The notes beneath the pieces were generated by a model. It had not been told where the DNA came from. It did not search any database and worked only from the letters and a program-made list of their open reading frames with translations. A stretch of DNA of 64,000 nt. Source: Marinobacterium ramblicola. GTDB lineage: Bacteria > Pseudomonadota > Gammaproteobacteria > Pseudomonadales > Balneatricaceae. Positions 1 to 8,471 of the stretch are shown in pieces (position 1 is the first letter of the stretch; every line of letters starts with the position of its first letter). Both the position numbers and the translations under genes were made by a program. Where the stretch lies: positions 1 through 64,000 of the forward strand of contig NZ_JAHREP010000025.1 in the NCBI RefSeq assembly GCF_019084545.1. The letters run 5' to 3'.

Positions 1-1
1 A

Positions 2-286
2 AGTCGGTTTATTGATGCCTCGGTGGAGGGGACATCTCAAGTTGCGATTTTGGGGACTTTAGCAACCGGCACTGACAGTATGACGACAGAACAACTGTCG
101 CTCTACCTGCATGCCCACTGGCCGGAACTGGCCAACATCGTGTTGGACGAGCTGGACTGGGAGCTGGAAAGACGAGGCCACCGCTTCAGCCCCGCCGCGG
201 CAACAGGATCATGGTCGCCGACAGGGCACTCGGTGTTTTTCAAGGTTGTTATCCAGCCTAATGCGTACAACGCTATGACATCATAG
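2..286 (+). pseudogene. Remnant of a group II intron reverse transcriptase/maturase
   Basis: The frame is open from the window edge to the stop at 284-286. Residues coded by about 122-187 read LANIVLDELDWELERRGHRF, which is characteristic of group II intron (LtrA-type) reverse transcriptases just before the catalytic YADD motif. YADD does not follow: the frame continues into unrelated residues and stops, and the residues before the match also do not fit the family. I read this as a decayed or rearranged fragment, not a working enzyme. Its last codons run into the palindrome that controls the next genes. An alternative GTG start lies at 23, but no functional protein is expected. Confidence 0.5.
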
Positions 287-303
287 CGTTGTGATGCTAT
301 AGT
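267..303 (+). promoter_or_regulatory. Promoter and palindromic operator of the relBE-like pair
   Basis: A perfect inverted repeat with 12-base arms (ACAACGCTATGA at 267-278, TCATAGCGTTGT at 281-292) is separated by CA. It overlaps a promoter candidate with -35 ATGACA (275-280), a 17-base spacer and -10 TATAGT (298-303). The antitoxin start follows at 338. Such placement is expected for autorepression by a ribbon-helix-helix antitoxin or toxin-antitoxin complex; the binding itself is inferred. Confidence 0.6.
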
Positions 304-337
304 CTTGAAACAACATATCTAAGAGGAGGAGCATGCT

Positions 338-571
338 GTGAGCACTCTATCCAAACGCTCAACTGTCTATTTTGAGCCAGCTATCCATCAAGCCTTAAAA
401 ATACGAGCAGCATCATCCCACGTATCTGTATCTGAACTTGTTGACGAAGCTGTTCGCCTGCTTATGCGCGAAGACCAAGAAGATCTACAGGCAATTTCAG
501 AAAGGTCCCAGGAACCTGAGATCAGCTATGAAGACTTGCTCAATGATCTGAAGCAGCATGGCAAAATATAA
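338..571 (+). CDS. RelB/StbD-like antitoxin
   Basis: A 77-residue protein whose N-terminal part (STVYFEPAIHQALKIRAASS...SVSELVDEAVRLLM) has the pattern of a ribbon-helix-helix DNA-binding domain. The acidic C-terminal tail (about residues 48-77) would wrap the toxin. The GTG start at 338 is chosen because AGAGGAGG at 322-329 is well spaced; the ATG at 333 is followed at once by a stop. The gene overlaps the toxin by 14 bases, the usual translational coupling of antitoxin and toxin. It should neutralise the toxin and repress its own promoter through the palindrome at 267-292. The region is visibly richer in A+T than the rest of the window, consistent with horizontal transfer. Confidence 0.8.
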   Translation: MSTLSKRSTVYFEPAIHQALKIRAASSHVSVSELVDEAVRLLMREDQEDLQAISERSQEPEISYEDLLNDLKQHGKI

Positions 572-821
572 AATTACTTTTAAAAAATCTGTTGCTAAAG
601 ACTTCCGGAACATTCCCAAGCAAGATGTTCAGCGGATTTTAAAGCGCATAGACTCTTTGGCTGATAATCCTAGAGCAGAAGGTTGCATTAAAATTTCCGG
701 CCAAGAAAACTACCGGGTTAGGCAGGGCTTATATCGCATTATCTACGAAATACGGGATGAAGTGTTGGTTATAAATGTCATAAAAGTTGGACATCGTTCA
801 GCTATTTACAGGAGCAGCTAA
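558..821 (+). CDS. RelE/ParE-family toxin
   Basis: An 87-residue basic protein with the RelE/ParE-superfamily layout: an N-terminal KYKITFKKSVAKDFRNIP segment, helices carrying QRILKRIDSLADNP, then beta strands with YRVRQGLYRIIYEI and a VIKVGHRSAIY C-terminus. The conserved Arg residues and the GHR...Y ending resemble RelE mRNA interferases, so ribosome-dependent mRNA cleavage is the likely activity. A ParE-like gyrase poison cannot be excluded from sequence alone. It overlaps the upstream antitoxin by 14 bases and forms a two-gene type II toxin-antitoxin module. Full family length; no sign of decay. Confidence 0.85.
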   Translation: MAKYKITFKKSVAKDFRNIPKQDVQRILKRIDSLADNPRAEGCIKISGQENYRVRQGLYRIIYEIRDEVLVINVIKVGHRSAIYRSS

Positions 822-912
822 CAACGTAAGCACTTGACCGCTAATGCATCGGTTGACGAAGGGGCCACACCAACCGGTGATAAATCATGAGAATTACAAG
901 AGGTGAGCGCGT

Positions 913-1281
913 ATGACGCGTGTGGTGGCGCTAGTTCTCGCATACCTGTGTTTAGCACTTGCCCTTATAGGCGTGTTTCTCCCAGGGTTGCCAACGGTCC
1001 CATTTCTTCTATTGACCGCGTGGTTTGCGGCAAGAGGGTCCGATAGGCTTCACCGTTGGTTATATGCCCATCCGCACTTGGGTAAGCTGCTTATAGATTG
1101 GGAGCAAGAGCGAGCAGTATCAAGACGAAGCAAAGCATTAGCTGTACTGATGCTGCTTGGCAGTGGGGCTTTTATGTATCATCGGGTTAATCATTTTTGG
1201 CTGCTTACGGGCATTACTATTTTGTTTATTGCAGTGGCTGTTTATTTACTTAGCAGGCCGGAGCCTAAACGTAGCGAGTGA
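913..1281 (+). CDS. ybaN: YbaN-family (DUF454) inner membrane protein
   Basis: A 122-residue protein with hydrophobic segments at about residues 4-25, 28-40, 72-88 and 95-113. The motif GVFLPGLPTVPFLLLTAWFAARGS near the N-terminus followed by HPHLGKLLIDWEQERAVSRRSKALAV is diagnostic of the DUF454/YbaN family. The biochemical function of the family is not established. AGAGGTGAG a few bases before the ATG supports the start. It is a single gene with no clear partner, lying between the toxin-antitoxin pair and a methyltransferase. Confidence 0.85.
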   Translation: MTRVVALVLAYLCLALALIGVFLPGLPTVPFLLLTAWFAARGSDRLHRWLYAHPHLGKLLIDWEQERAVSRRSKALAVLMLLGSGAFMYHRVNHFWLLTGITILFIAVAVYLLSRPEPKRSE

Positions 1282-1407
1282 GCATACCTCATCAGGGTGC
1301 TGCAGAGGATGCACGACGCGCTCCCGTTTGTTGTGCTATTCACTATGCCATGACAGGCCATAGTCGCTACAGGGTGTGGATCAGGTGAAGGGATTAAGGA
1401 GAAACCG

Positions 1408-2022
1408 TTGAGGGATGCCAAACAGTTCTGGGACAGAAGCGCGGCTCGTTACGCGAAAAGCTCGATACGCGATCAGGCCGGCTACGAGAAGAAGTTGGCC
1501 ATCACCCGGGAGTACTTCCGTCCGGACTGGAGCGTTTTGGAGTTCGGATGCGGTACAGGAAGTACGGCAATTCTCCATGCTCCGTTCGTTGGTCATATCG
1601 TAGCAACGGATATATCGGACAGGATGCTGGAAATCGCCAGGCAGAAGGCGGAAGCGGCTTCTATCGACAATGTTATTTTCCGGCAAGGCACGCTCGATAG
1701 CCTGGAGTTTGAGCCCGAGTCTTTTGATGCTGTTTTGGGACTGAATATTCTGCATCTTCTGGAAGAGGTCGAAGGCGCCATTTCAACGGTGTACGGGCTG
1801 CTGAAACCTGGCGGTGTGTTTATCTCCAGTACTGCGCTGGTGGGTGAGTTGAACATCCTCTGGCGGGCCGTTATTCCGCTCATGCAGGCTGTTGGATTGG
1901 CGCCTTTTGTTAACCGTTTTAGACGTGGGGAGCTGGTGGCGATGCTCGAACAGTCAGGCTTCTCAATCGACAGGGAGTGGCAGCCAGGCAAGGGCTCTCT
2001 CTTCATCGTCGCAAGGAAGTAA
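1408..2022 (+). CDS. Class I SAM-dependent methyltransferase
   Basis: A 204-residue protein with the Rossmann methyltransferase fold. Motif I is VLEFGCGTGSTAI (about residues 43-55), the acidic end of strand 2 is VATDISDRMLEIA, and motif IV is FDAVLGLNILHLLEE. The post-motif LLKPGGVFISST is also present. Substrate is unknown; the family contains small-molecule methyltransferases acting on quinones, biotin precursors and others. The TTG start at 1408 is preferred because AAGGAGA sits at 1396-1402 and no nearer ATG precedes the conserved FWDRSAARYA segment. The gene stands alone and is followed by a convergent LysR gene. Confidence 0.85.
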   Translation: MRDAKQFWDRSAARYAKSSIRDQAGYEKKLAITREYFRPDWSVLEFGCGTGSTAILHAPFVGHIVATDISDRMLEIARQKAEAASIDNVIFRQGTLDSLEFEPESFDAVLGLNILHLLEEVEGAISTVYGLLKPGGVFISSTALVGELNILWRAVIPLMQAVGLAPFVNRFRRGELVAMLEQSGFSIDREWQPGKGSLFIVARK

Positions 2023-2107
2023 TCCTGTTTACGATCAGCGGCACCGACACGGACATGTTGACCCATGCGGAGGCCGCGATCGGGACTTGCTCGGGTGCGC
2101 TGATCAA

Positions 2108-3046
2108 TCAGATCGCCTGAACCCCTTCGGGTAGCGGCATATTCGCCAGATGTTCTCTCACACAATCCAGCAGCGCCGCTGCGGCCGGACTGAGGGCGCG
2201 GCCGCGGCGGGTGATGATGCAGATCTCGCGTTCGAGCTTGGGATGCTCCAACGGGATGAAGCGCAGTTGGGCGAAGGCGTGGGTGTCGGCGGCCAAGGCC
2301 GGCAGAACCGATACGCCAAGATTTTGTGTGATCAGCGCTGCAAGCCCAGCCGGGTTGGTGGCCTCTATCAATGGCGCATCGAGCGTTATCGGCAGTTGCC
2401 CGCTTTCGGTGAACCGTTCCAGCTGGGCTCGGATGCCGGTGTCTCGGCTCAGCAAAATAAGCTGTTCAACCGGGATGGCATGCCAATCCAGGAGGTGCGC
2501 TTGCGCCAGCGGATGCTGGTGAGGCACAACCAGCCCGTAGCGGTCGCGCAGCAGGGGCCGGTACTCCAGGTCCGGCTGGTCGGAGTGGTTGCCGGCGATG
2601 GCGAAATCGACTTCGTTATTCAACACCCGCTGTTCCAGGCTGCCGGCGCTGTCGTCACGTATGTGCACACTGATGCTGGGATGTTGAGCGCGAAAACGCA
2701 CCAGCGCACCGGGCAGAAAACGGGTGACGATGGAGGGGGAGCCGGCCAGGTTAACGTGGCCCTGCTTCAGCTCGGCGCGGGATTGAAGGTCAGTCATGGC
2801 GGTGGCGAAATCGGACAGCAGGCGCTCCGCTACCGGCAGGAAACGCTCTCCTTCGTCGGTCAGCAGCACGCGGCGGGTGGTGCGGTCGAACAGTTTGAGC
2901 CCGGCCTGGGTTTCCAGTTGCTGTATCTGGGCGGTCAGGGTCGATTGGGTCAGGTGCAGGCCCTCGGCGGCGCGGGTGAAACTGCCGCAGTTGGCAACCT
3001 CGACGAAGGCTTGCAACTGGCGAATCGAGATATTGTTCGGATTCAT
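2108..3046 (-). CDS. LysR-family transcriptional regulator
   Basis: A 312-residue protein with an N-terminal winged helix-turn-helix (SIRQLQAFVEVANCGSFTRAAEGLHLTQ..., residues about 7-66) and a C-terminal LysR substrate-binding domain from about 92. The length is normal for the family. It is divergent from the YdiJ-type dehydrogenase at 3149 with only about 100 bases between the starts. The usual LysR arrangement would make it the regulator of that gene and of itself. Inverted repeats in the intergenic region could be its operator. The effector is unknown; a 2-hydroxyacid related to the neighbour's substrate would be a reasonable guess. Confidence 0.9.
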   Translation of the reverse strand: MNPNNISIRQLQAFVEVANCGSFTRAAEGLHLTQSTLTAQIQQLETQAGLKLFDRTTRRVLLTDEGERFLPVAERLLSDFATAMTDLQSRAELKQGHVNLAGSPSIVTRFLPGALVRFRAQHPSISVHIRDDSAGSLEQRVLNNEVDFAIAGNHSDQPDLEYRPLLRDRYGLVVPHQHPLAQAHLLDWHAIPVEQLILLSRDTGIRAQLERFTESGQLPITLDAPLIEATNPAGLAALITQNLGVSVLPALAADTHAFAQLRFIPLEHPKLEREICIITRRGRALSPAAAALLDCVREHLANMPLPEGVQAI

Positions 3047-3083
3047 CGATTAATCTATCGAATTTTATCGTTTGATTGATAAA
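3046..3083. promoter_or_regulatory. Candidate LysR operator between lysR and ydiJ
   Basis: Two inverted repeats lie between the divergent starts: TCGAT-N6-ATCGA (3046-3061) and TTTATC-N8-GATAAA (3064-3083). The second contains the T-N11-A pattern typical of LysR-type sites. The first overlaps the LysR start codon, so binding there could repress lysR. Binding is inferred from position only. Confidence 0.45.
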
Positions 3084-3148
3084 TGACGATTCTGCATCAT
3101 TGCGCTCATTGTGACCAGTTTCCATCTTACGTTTGAACGGGTAGCCGC

Positions 3149-6100
3149 ATGATCCCACGCATCGCCGAGACCGATACCATCAAGGCTCTCTATCTTGAGT
3201 TTATCGAGGCGCTCAAACACGCCGGATTCGAGGGGGATCTGAACCCCGATTATGCCAACCGGGTCGTGCTGGCCACGGATAACAGTATCTATCAGATTCT
3301 GCCGCAGGCGGTGCTCTATCCACGCAATACGCAGGATCTGGTGCGCATTGCGGAGCTGGCCGAGTTACCGCGGTTTGCCGATGTGGTGCTCAGCGCCCGG
3401 GGCGGCGGTACCGGTACCAACGGCCAGTCGTTGACCGACGGTCTGGTGGTCGATGTTTCCAAACATATGAACCGCATCCTCGAGATAAACCCGGACGAGC
3501 GCTGGGTCAGGGTGCAGGCGGGTGTGGTCAAGGATCAGCTCAACGCCGCGCTGAAGCCCTACGGCCTTTTCTTCGCGCCGGAGCTGTCGACCAGTAACCG
3601 CGCCACCGTCGGCGGCATGATCAACACCGATGCCAGCGGTCAGGGATCGGTGATGTACGGCAAGACCCGCGACCACGTGCTGGAGCTGACCAGTGTTTGG
3701 CTAGGCGGCGAGCTTTGGACCTCGAAGGCGGTCGATGAGTCGGAGCTGGACGAGATCAAGTCACGCAAGGACCGCATCGGCGAGGCCCACCGGGTGATCG
3801 ATCAAGTGTTTGGCGAGAACCGCGAACTGATCGACACCACCTTCCCCAAACTGAACCGCTGCCTGACCGGCTATGACCTGGCGCATATCCGTGACGAGCA
3901 GGGGCGGTTCAACCTGAACTCGATCCTCTGTGGCGGCGAGGGCTCGCTGGCGTTTATCGCCGAAGCCAAGCTCAACGTGCTGGCGATCCCCAAGCACTCG
4001 GCGCTGGTCAACATCAAGTACGACAGCTTCGAGGCCTCGCTGCGCGATGCGCAGGCGTTGATGGAGTGGGGGCCGACCTCGATCGAGACGGTGGACTCCA
4101 AGGTACTGAACCTGGCGATGGAGGATATCGTCTGGGATAGCGTGGCCAGCTACTTCCCACAATTGGAAGGGGAGCCGGATATTCGCGGTATCAACCTGGT
4201 GGAGTACACCGGGGATGATGAGACGAAGCTGCGTGAAGAGGTGGAGGCGCTCTGTCACCATCTTGACGGCGTTTGCGGCAAGCCGGGTGCCGGCTTCGGT
4301 TACACCGTTGCTTACGGCGCTGGAGAGATCAACAAGATCTGGGGCATGCGCAAAAAGTCGGTGGGGCTGCTGGGTAACGCCAAGGGGCAGAAACGGCCGA
4401 TTCCGTTCGTGGAAGATACGGCGGTACCGCCGGAAAACCTGGCTGACTACATCATGGAGTTCCGCAAGCTGCTTGACGATCATGGCCTGGCCTACGGCAT
4501 GTTCGGTCACGTGGACTGCGGCGTACTGCATGTACGTCCGGCGATCGACATGAAAGATCCGGCGCAGGAGAGCCTGATCCGCACCATCACCGATGGGGTG
4601 GCGGCGCTGACCAAGAAGTACAAGGGGCTGCTCTGGGGCGAGCACGGCAAGGGGGTGCGGTCGGAGTACGCGCCGGAGTTCTTTGGCCCGCTCTATCCGC
4701 AGCTGCAGCGGATCAAGGGTGTGTTCGATCCGCGTAACCAGATGAACCCGGGCAAGATCGCGACTCCGGCGCTCGAAGGCGCCGAACTGCTGAAGATCGA
4801 TGCGGTGGCGACTCGCGGCCAGTACGACCGCGAGGTGCCGGAGATCGTGCGCGAGCAGTACGATTCGGCGATGAACTGCAACGGCAACGGTGCCTGCTAT
4901 AACTTCGATCCCAACGATGCCATGTGCCCGTCGTGGAAGGGCACGCGCGAGCGTATCCACTCGCCGAAGGGGCGCGCATCGCTGATCCGCGAATGGTTGC
5001 GTCTGATGGCGCGCCAGGGGGTGGACCCTGTCGGTGAGGCGAGGGCGGTTCGGCGCTCAAATGGGTTACTGTCGCTGCCGATGAAGTTACGCAATACCTG
5101 GCGGCGCGACCGCGGCGAGTACGATTTCTCCAACGAGGTGCACGAGGCGATGATGGGTTGCCTGGCCTGCAAATCCTGCGTCGGTCAGTGCCCGATCAAG
5201 GTCAATGTGCCGGATTTTCGTGCCCGCTTCCTCGAGCTGTACTACAGCCGTTACCTGCGCCCGGTGAAGGATTACCTGGTCGGCAGCCTGGAGTTCATGA
5301 TCCCGACCCTGTCCCGCTTCCCGGCACCCTACAACTGGGCGATGAGCAATTCGCTGGTGCGCGCGCTGATGCGCCGCTTCGGCGGTATGGTGGACAGCCC
5401 GGTGATCTGCACCAACAGCCTGCGTCAGGGGCTGGAGCAGCGCGGTATCGAGTGGGCGACGCCGGAGTTGATCGGCTCGTTGAGCGGTGGCCAGCGTGAG
5501 CGCGCCGTGGTGATCGTGCAGGATGCGTTTACCAGTTACTTCGAAACCCGGCTGGTGCTGGATCTGGTCGATCTGTTGGGCCATCTCGGCTACTACGTGA
5601 TGGTGGCGCCGTTCATGCCCAATGGCAAGCCGTTGCACGTGCATGGCTTCATGAAGGCGTTTGAGAAGGCGGCACGGCGGAATACCGACATGCTCTCCGC
5701 GCTGGAGGATACCGGCGTACCGCTGATCGGCATCGATCCGTCGATGACGCTGACCTACCGCCAGGAGTACGCCGACGCGGTAGACGGTGCCCTGCCCAAG
5801 GTAGCGCTGATCCAGGAGTGGCTCAGCGGCGAACTCGGCCGTATCAAGCTGGAGCGGGATCTGCCGAGCGCCGATTACAAACTGCTCGCGCACTGCACCG
5901 AGAAGACTTCGGCAGCGCCGTCGCTGAAACAGTGGCAGTCGATCTTCGAAGCGCTGGGCCAGAAGCTGGATATTGTTGCCTCCGGTTGTTGCGGCATGTC
6001 CGGCACCTTCGGCCATGAAACGGTGAACTACCAGCGCTCCAAGGATATATACGATCTGAGCTGGCGTAATATCGTCAATACACCGGCAAACAGGGGGCAG

Positions 6101-6205
6101 CTGATGGCGACCGGTTACTCCTGCCGCTCCCAGGTCAAACGGATGGACAGCCAGGCATTGCCGCATCCGGTGCAGGTGTTGCTGGGTGTAGTCGCACCCA
6201 GCTAG
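3149..6205 (+). CDS. ydiJ: YdiJ-type FAD/Fe-S D-2-hydroxyglutarate dehydrogenase
   Basis: A 1018-residue protein, the same length as E. coli YdiJ. The N-terminal half is an FAD-binding PCMH/oxidase module with GGGTGT at 85-90 and a C-terminal FAD-oxidase domain including GMFGHVDCGVLHVRP and GEHGKG. The C-terminal half carries Fe-S motifs: Cys residues from 577 ending in MCPSW, then GCLACKSCVGQCP at about 670-682, then a CCG-type domain with SGCCGMSGTFGHE near 945. YdiJ-type enzymes oxidise D-2-hydroxyglutarate, a by-product of serine synthesis, passing electrons to the respiratory chain. Divergent from a LysR gene and followed by an RraA-family gene. Confidence is high for family and fair for substrate. 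Confidence 0.9.
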   Translation: MIPRIAETDTIKALYLEFIEALKHAGFEGDLNPDYANRVVLATDNSIYQILPQAVLYPRNTQDLVRIAELAELPRFADVVLSARGGGTGTNGQSLTDGLVVDVSKHMNRILEINPDERWVRVQAGVVKDQLNAALKPYGLFFAPELSTSNRATVGGMINTDASGQGSVMYGKTRDHVLELTSVWLGGELWTSKAVDESELDEIKSRKDRIGEAHRVIDQVFGENRELIDTTFPKLNRCLTGYDLAHIRDEQGRFNLNSILCGGEGSLAFIAEAKLNVLAIPKHSALVNIKYDSFEASLRDAQALMEWGPTSIETVDSKVLNLAMEDIVWDSVASYFPQLEGEPDIRGINLVEYTGDDETKLREEVEALCHHLDGVCGKPGAGFGYTVAYGAGEINKIWGMRKKSVGLLGNAKGQKRPIPFVEDTAVPPENLADYIMEFRKLLDDHGLAYGMFGHVDCGVLHVRPAIDMKDPAQESLIRTITDGVAALTKKYKGLLWGEHGKGVRSEYAPEFFGPLYPQLQRIKGVFDPRNQMNPGKIATPALEGAELLKIDAVATRGQYDREVPEIVREQYDSAMNCNGNGACYNFDPNDAMCPSWKGTRERIHSPKGRASLIREWLRLMARQGVDPVGEARAVRRSNGLLSLPMKLRNTWRRDRGEYDFSNEVHEAMMGCLACKSCVGQCPIKVNVPDFRARFLELYYSRYLRPVKDYLVGSLEFMIPTLSRFPAPYNWAMSNSLVRALMRRFGGMVDSPVICTNSLRQGLEQRGIEWATPELIGSLSGGQRERAVVIVQDAFTSYFETRLVLDLVDLLGHLGYYVMVAPFMPNGKPLHVHGFMKAFEKAARRNTDMLSALEDTGVPLIGIDPSMTLTYRQEYADAVDGALPKVALIQEWLSGELGRIKLERDLPSADYKLLAHCTEKTSAAPSLKQWQSIFEALGQKLDIVASGCCGMSGTFGHETVNYQRSKDIYDLSWRNIVNTPANRGQLMATGYSCRSQVKRMDSQALPHPVQVLLGVVAPS

Positions 6206-6350
6206 TCGAGCCTTTGTGCGCTGCACAGCGAGCTTCCGTATTCGGATCGTGAAAACTGGCCATAAGTGGTAGTGCAATTGCACAACGCTTGGGCCAGTAT
6301 TGGCGTTTACCCTTCGAATGCATTTCCATTCAGTCAATAAGGAGCCTGCT

Positions 6351-6836
6351 GTGGAAGACCTTCTCCCTGAACTCTGCGATCAGTTCCCCGAACGTGTGAC
6401 CGTAGTCGAGCCGATGTTCATCAACTACGGTGGCCGGGAAAATTTCGGTGGTGAAATCGTCACCATCAAGGCGTTTGAGGACAACTCCCTGGTACGGGAA
6501 CAGGTCGCCCAGCCCGGCGCCGGCAAGGTGCTGGTGGTCGACGGTGGCGGTTCCATGCGCCGCGCCATGCTCGGCGACATGCTGGCGGAAAAGGCCAGCG
6601 CAAACGGCTGGGAAGGGATCGTGATCTACGGCTGCATTCGCGATGTGAACGCGATAGGGGAGACCGATATCGGCGTTCAGGCGCTGGGCACTCACCCGAT
6701 GAAAACCGACAAGCGCGGTCTGGGGGATCTCAACGTCGAGGTGACCTTCGGCGGCGTGACCTTCCGTCCGGGCGAATACCTTTACGCCGACAATAACGGC
6801 ATTCTGGTGTCGCCGCAGAAGCTTGAACTCGCGTGA
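6351..6836 (+). CDS. rraA: RraA-family protein (RNase E regulator or 4-hydroxy-4-methyl-2-oxoglutarate aldolase-like)
   Basis: A 161-residue protein with the conserved RraA core: [53 protein letters not shown] and a final [21 protein letters not shown]. The GTG start at 6351 is preferred over an in-frame start at 6300 because TAAGGAG (6338-6344) is correctly spaced and homologues begin with a short leader before the [10 protein letters not shown] region. RraA inhibits RNase E; close relatives are class II aldolases that cleave 4-hydroxy-2-oxo acids or decarboxylate oxaloacetate. The position after a 2-hydroxyglutarate dehydrogenase gene could fit either role. A hairpin follows at 6859-6880. 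Confidence 0.85.
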   Translation: MEDLLPELCDQFPERVTVVEPMFINYGGRENFGGEIVTIKAFEDNSLVREQVAQPGAGKVLVVDGGGSMRRAMLGDMLAEKASANGWEGIVIYGCIRDVNAIGETDIGVQALGTHPMKTDKRGLGDLNVEVTFGGVTFRPGEYLYADNNGILVSPQKLELA

Positions 6837-6858
6837 TACCCATCGCCGAGTAAATGAA

Positions 6859-6880
6859 AGAGCGCCGCTGCTGGCGCTCT
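6859..6880 (+). terminator. Hairpin after rraA
   Basis: AGAGCGCC (6859-6866) and GGCGCTCT (6873-6880) form a perfect 8-base stem with loop GCTGCT. There is no clean T-tract, so it is a weak intrinsic terminator or an RNA-stabilising hairpin. Confidence 0.5.
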
Positions 6881-7212
6881 ATTGCTCTCCATCTCTCCCG
6901 CCTGAACGCCCCCTACTGCGACTCTGGATACAGTACTTTCGGTACTGACCATAACGCTTACTCCCGTATTGCGTCTGTCGTTGATGAACTCCTAAAAAAC
7001 TATCGCTCTTTCGGTCAGCTGCTTCGGTTGTCATACGCCTGTCACTTTTGTATCAGCCCGATTCAACGCCTTAGGGCGCGAGCGCAAAGCAGGGTGAAAA
7101 CGCTGCTAACGCCCGATATCGGGAGGGCGTGCCTGTCCGAATAATCACTCCCCATCAGGTGGAAAGGGGACTCCAACCGCCTGACTGTCATGACTAAAAA
7201 CAAGGGGATGAT
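6881..7212 (+). promoter_or_regulatory. Porin upstream region with candidate promoter and leader hairpins
   Basis: About 330 bases without a convincing gene. It holds a promoter candidate TTGTCA (7028-7033), 17-base spacer, TATCAG (7051-7056), giving a leader of roughly 150 bases. Also present are the dyad CAGTAC-N5-GTACTG (around 6930-6946) and the palindrome CCCGATATCGGG (7112-7123) inside a larger ACGCCC/GGGCGT hairpin. The dyad resembles the ErbR-type motif described elsewhere but has one extra spacer base. An open frame at 6854-7144 lacks a ribosome site and recognisable content. Confidence 0.35.
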
Positions 7213-8292
7213 ATGAAAAAGAACAACCTGACCCGTTCTCTGCTGGCATTTGCCGTTGCAGCCTCTGCGGCGACCGCACACGCGGAGATCATGCTGTATG
7301 ACAACGAAGGTACCACCTTCTCGGCTGACGGCCTGCTCAACGCTTTCTATACCTACCAGGACCAGGGCGATACCAATGTATCCCGCGTTCGTATGGGTTT
7401 CCTGCCGAACTATATCGGCTTTAATGTGACCAAGCAGCAGGGCGACCTGAAGCTGGGTGGGCGTTCATCTTTCTGGGTGACCATCAACGACGTCAACAAT
7501 GATGACAGCAACGGCGACAGCGAGACCGACTCCGCGATCGACGTACGTCAGTTCTACGCCACCGTCGACGGCGACTTCGGTCAGGTGTTGTTCGGTAAGG
7601 ATTTCGGCCTCTACGCGCGCAGCAACATCTTCAACGACGAACTGCTGTTGGGTGTCGGCTTTGCGCCTCAGTCCACTTCTCGTACCACCTTCGGTAACAT
7701 CACCACCGGTTACCCCTACGCCAACCCGAATGCGCAGATCACTTATCGTACGCCGAAAACCAACGGTTTCCAGCTGGCCGTCGGTATGCTCGATCCCAGC
7801 TACACCTCGAACCTGAGCACCTACAGTGAAGAGCCGCGCCTCGAAGCGGAACTGACCTACGGTACCGACATCGACGGCGTGACCTTCAATGCCTGGTTGA
7901 GCGGTGCGTCCGGTGAAGCGACTACCGGTTCCACCAGTGTTGATGCGCAGGGCGTGGCCTACGGTGCCCAGGTCGGTGTCGGCGGCTTCAAGCTGACCGC
8001 CTCAGGTTTCGACCAGCAGGGCATTCCGACCACCTTTACCAGCGACGTTTTGTCTGCCGAAACAGATTCGGATGGATATCTGGTTCAGACCTCCTACACT
8101 TATCAAGCGGTCAGAGGCGTACTCTCCTACGGCAATGTTGACGCAGGCGGTGCGACCAGTGAACTGACGGGTGGTGCGTTGTTCTACTCTGTTAACGACA
8201 ATTTGAAACTTGTTGCCGAATACAGTGTCTATGAACCGGAAGGCGGTACTGATATGGATACCATCGCACTCGGTGCAGTACTGACCTGGTAA
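7213..8292 (+). CDS. Outer-membrane porin of the general Gram-negative porin family
   Basis: A 359-residue protein with a cleavable signal peptide (LLAFAVAASAATAHA, residues about 10-24) followed by amphipathic beta strands. A DVRQFYATVDGDFGQVLFGKDFG segment is typical of trimeric Gram-negative porins (loop and strand near the constriction). The C-terminus ends in an aromatic residue (LGAVLTW), as required for BAM-mediated assembly, with Trp instead of the commoner Phe. AAGGGGATGAT precedes the ATG. A strong terminator follows. Substrate selectivity cannot be read from sequence. It stands next to the alcohol-oxidation signalling genes, so alcohol-dependent expression is conceivable but unproven. 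Confidence 0.85.
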   Translation: MKKNNLTRSLLAFAVAASAATAHAEIMLYDNEGTTFSADGLLNAFYTYQDQGDTNVSRVRMGFLPNYIGFNVTKQQGDLKLGGRSSFWVTINDVNNDDSNGDSETDSAIDVRQFYATVDGDFGQVLFGKDFGLYARSNIFNDELLLGVGFAPQSTSRTTFGNITTGYPYANPNAQITYRTPKTNGFQLAVGMLDPSYTSNLSTYSEEPRLEAELTYGTDIDGVTFNAWLSGASGEATTGSTSVDAQGVAYGAQVGVGGFKLTASGFDQQGIPTTFTSDVLSAETDSDGYLVQTSYTYQAVRGVLSYGNVDAGGATSELTGGALFYSVNDNLKLVAEYSVYEPEGGTDMDTIALGAVLTW

Positions 8293-8321
8293 TAATCGTC
8301 ATCCTTTCAGCGTATTAGCTG

Positions 8322-8370
8322 GCCGCAGACCGGACCTTCCCCCCTTCATCCGGTCTGCGGCTTTTATTTT
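8322..8370 (+). terminator. Intrinsic terminator of the porin gene
   Basis: GCCGCAGACCGGA (8322-8334) pairs with TCCGGTCTGCGGC (8349-8361), followed by TTTTATTTT (8362-8370). Confidence 0.9.
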
Positions 8371-8426
8371 CTCTGCTCAAAATTTCCCTCGACTTTTCCC
8401 TTCTACACCCTGCGCAGCGTATATTC

Positions 8427-8471
8427 AGTACTCAAGTAGCATTAACCCCTATTGGGGGCTGTGCCTACAAT
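8427..8471 (+). promoter_or_regulatory. ErbR-type motif (site A) and -10 of the FIST/kinase unit
   Basis: AGTACTCAAGTAGCATT at 8427-8443 is identical over 17 bases to the site at 25988-26004. It reads as a near-dyad AGTAC-TCAA-GTAGC. A TACAAT hexamer at 8466-8471 starts about 32 bases after the dyad centre, as expected for an activator overlapping the -35 region. The regulator is inferred to be ErbR (12300-12968). Confidence 0.6.

Noticed and set aside
822-912. TAACAAC after the RelE-like stop, resembling the start of an integron attC site
   Set aside because: No GTTRRRY partner end and no imperfect long stem typical of attC were found between here and 1400, and the promoter of the pair is its own.
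6930-6946. CAGTAC-N5-GTACTG dyad upstream of the porin gene as a seventh ErbR-type site
   Set aside because: The spacer is five bases instead of four, and its position more than 90 bases before the predicted -35 box does not fit the other sites.
6854-7144. Open frame of 96 codons between rraA and the porin gene
   Set aside because: It begins in a hairpin, lacks a ribosome site, has an odd composition and resembles no family.
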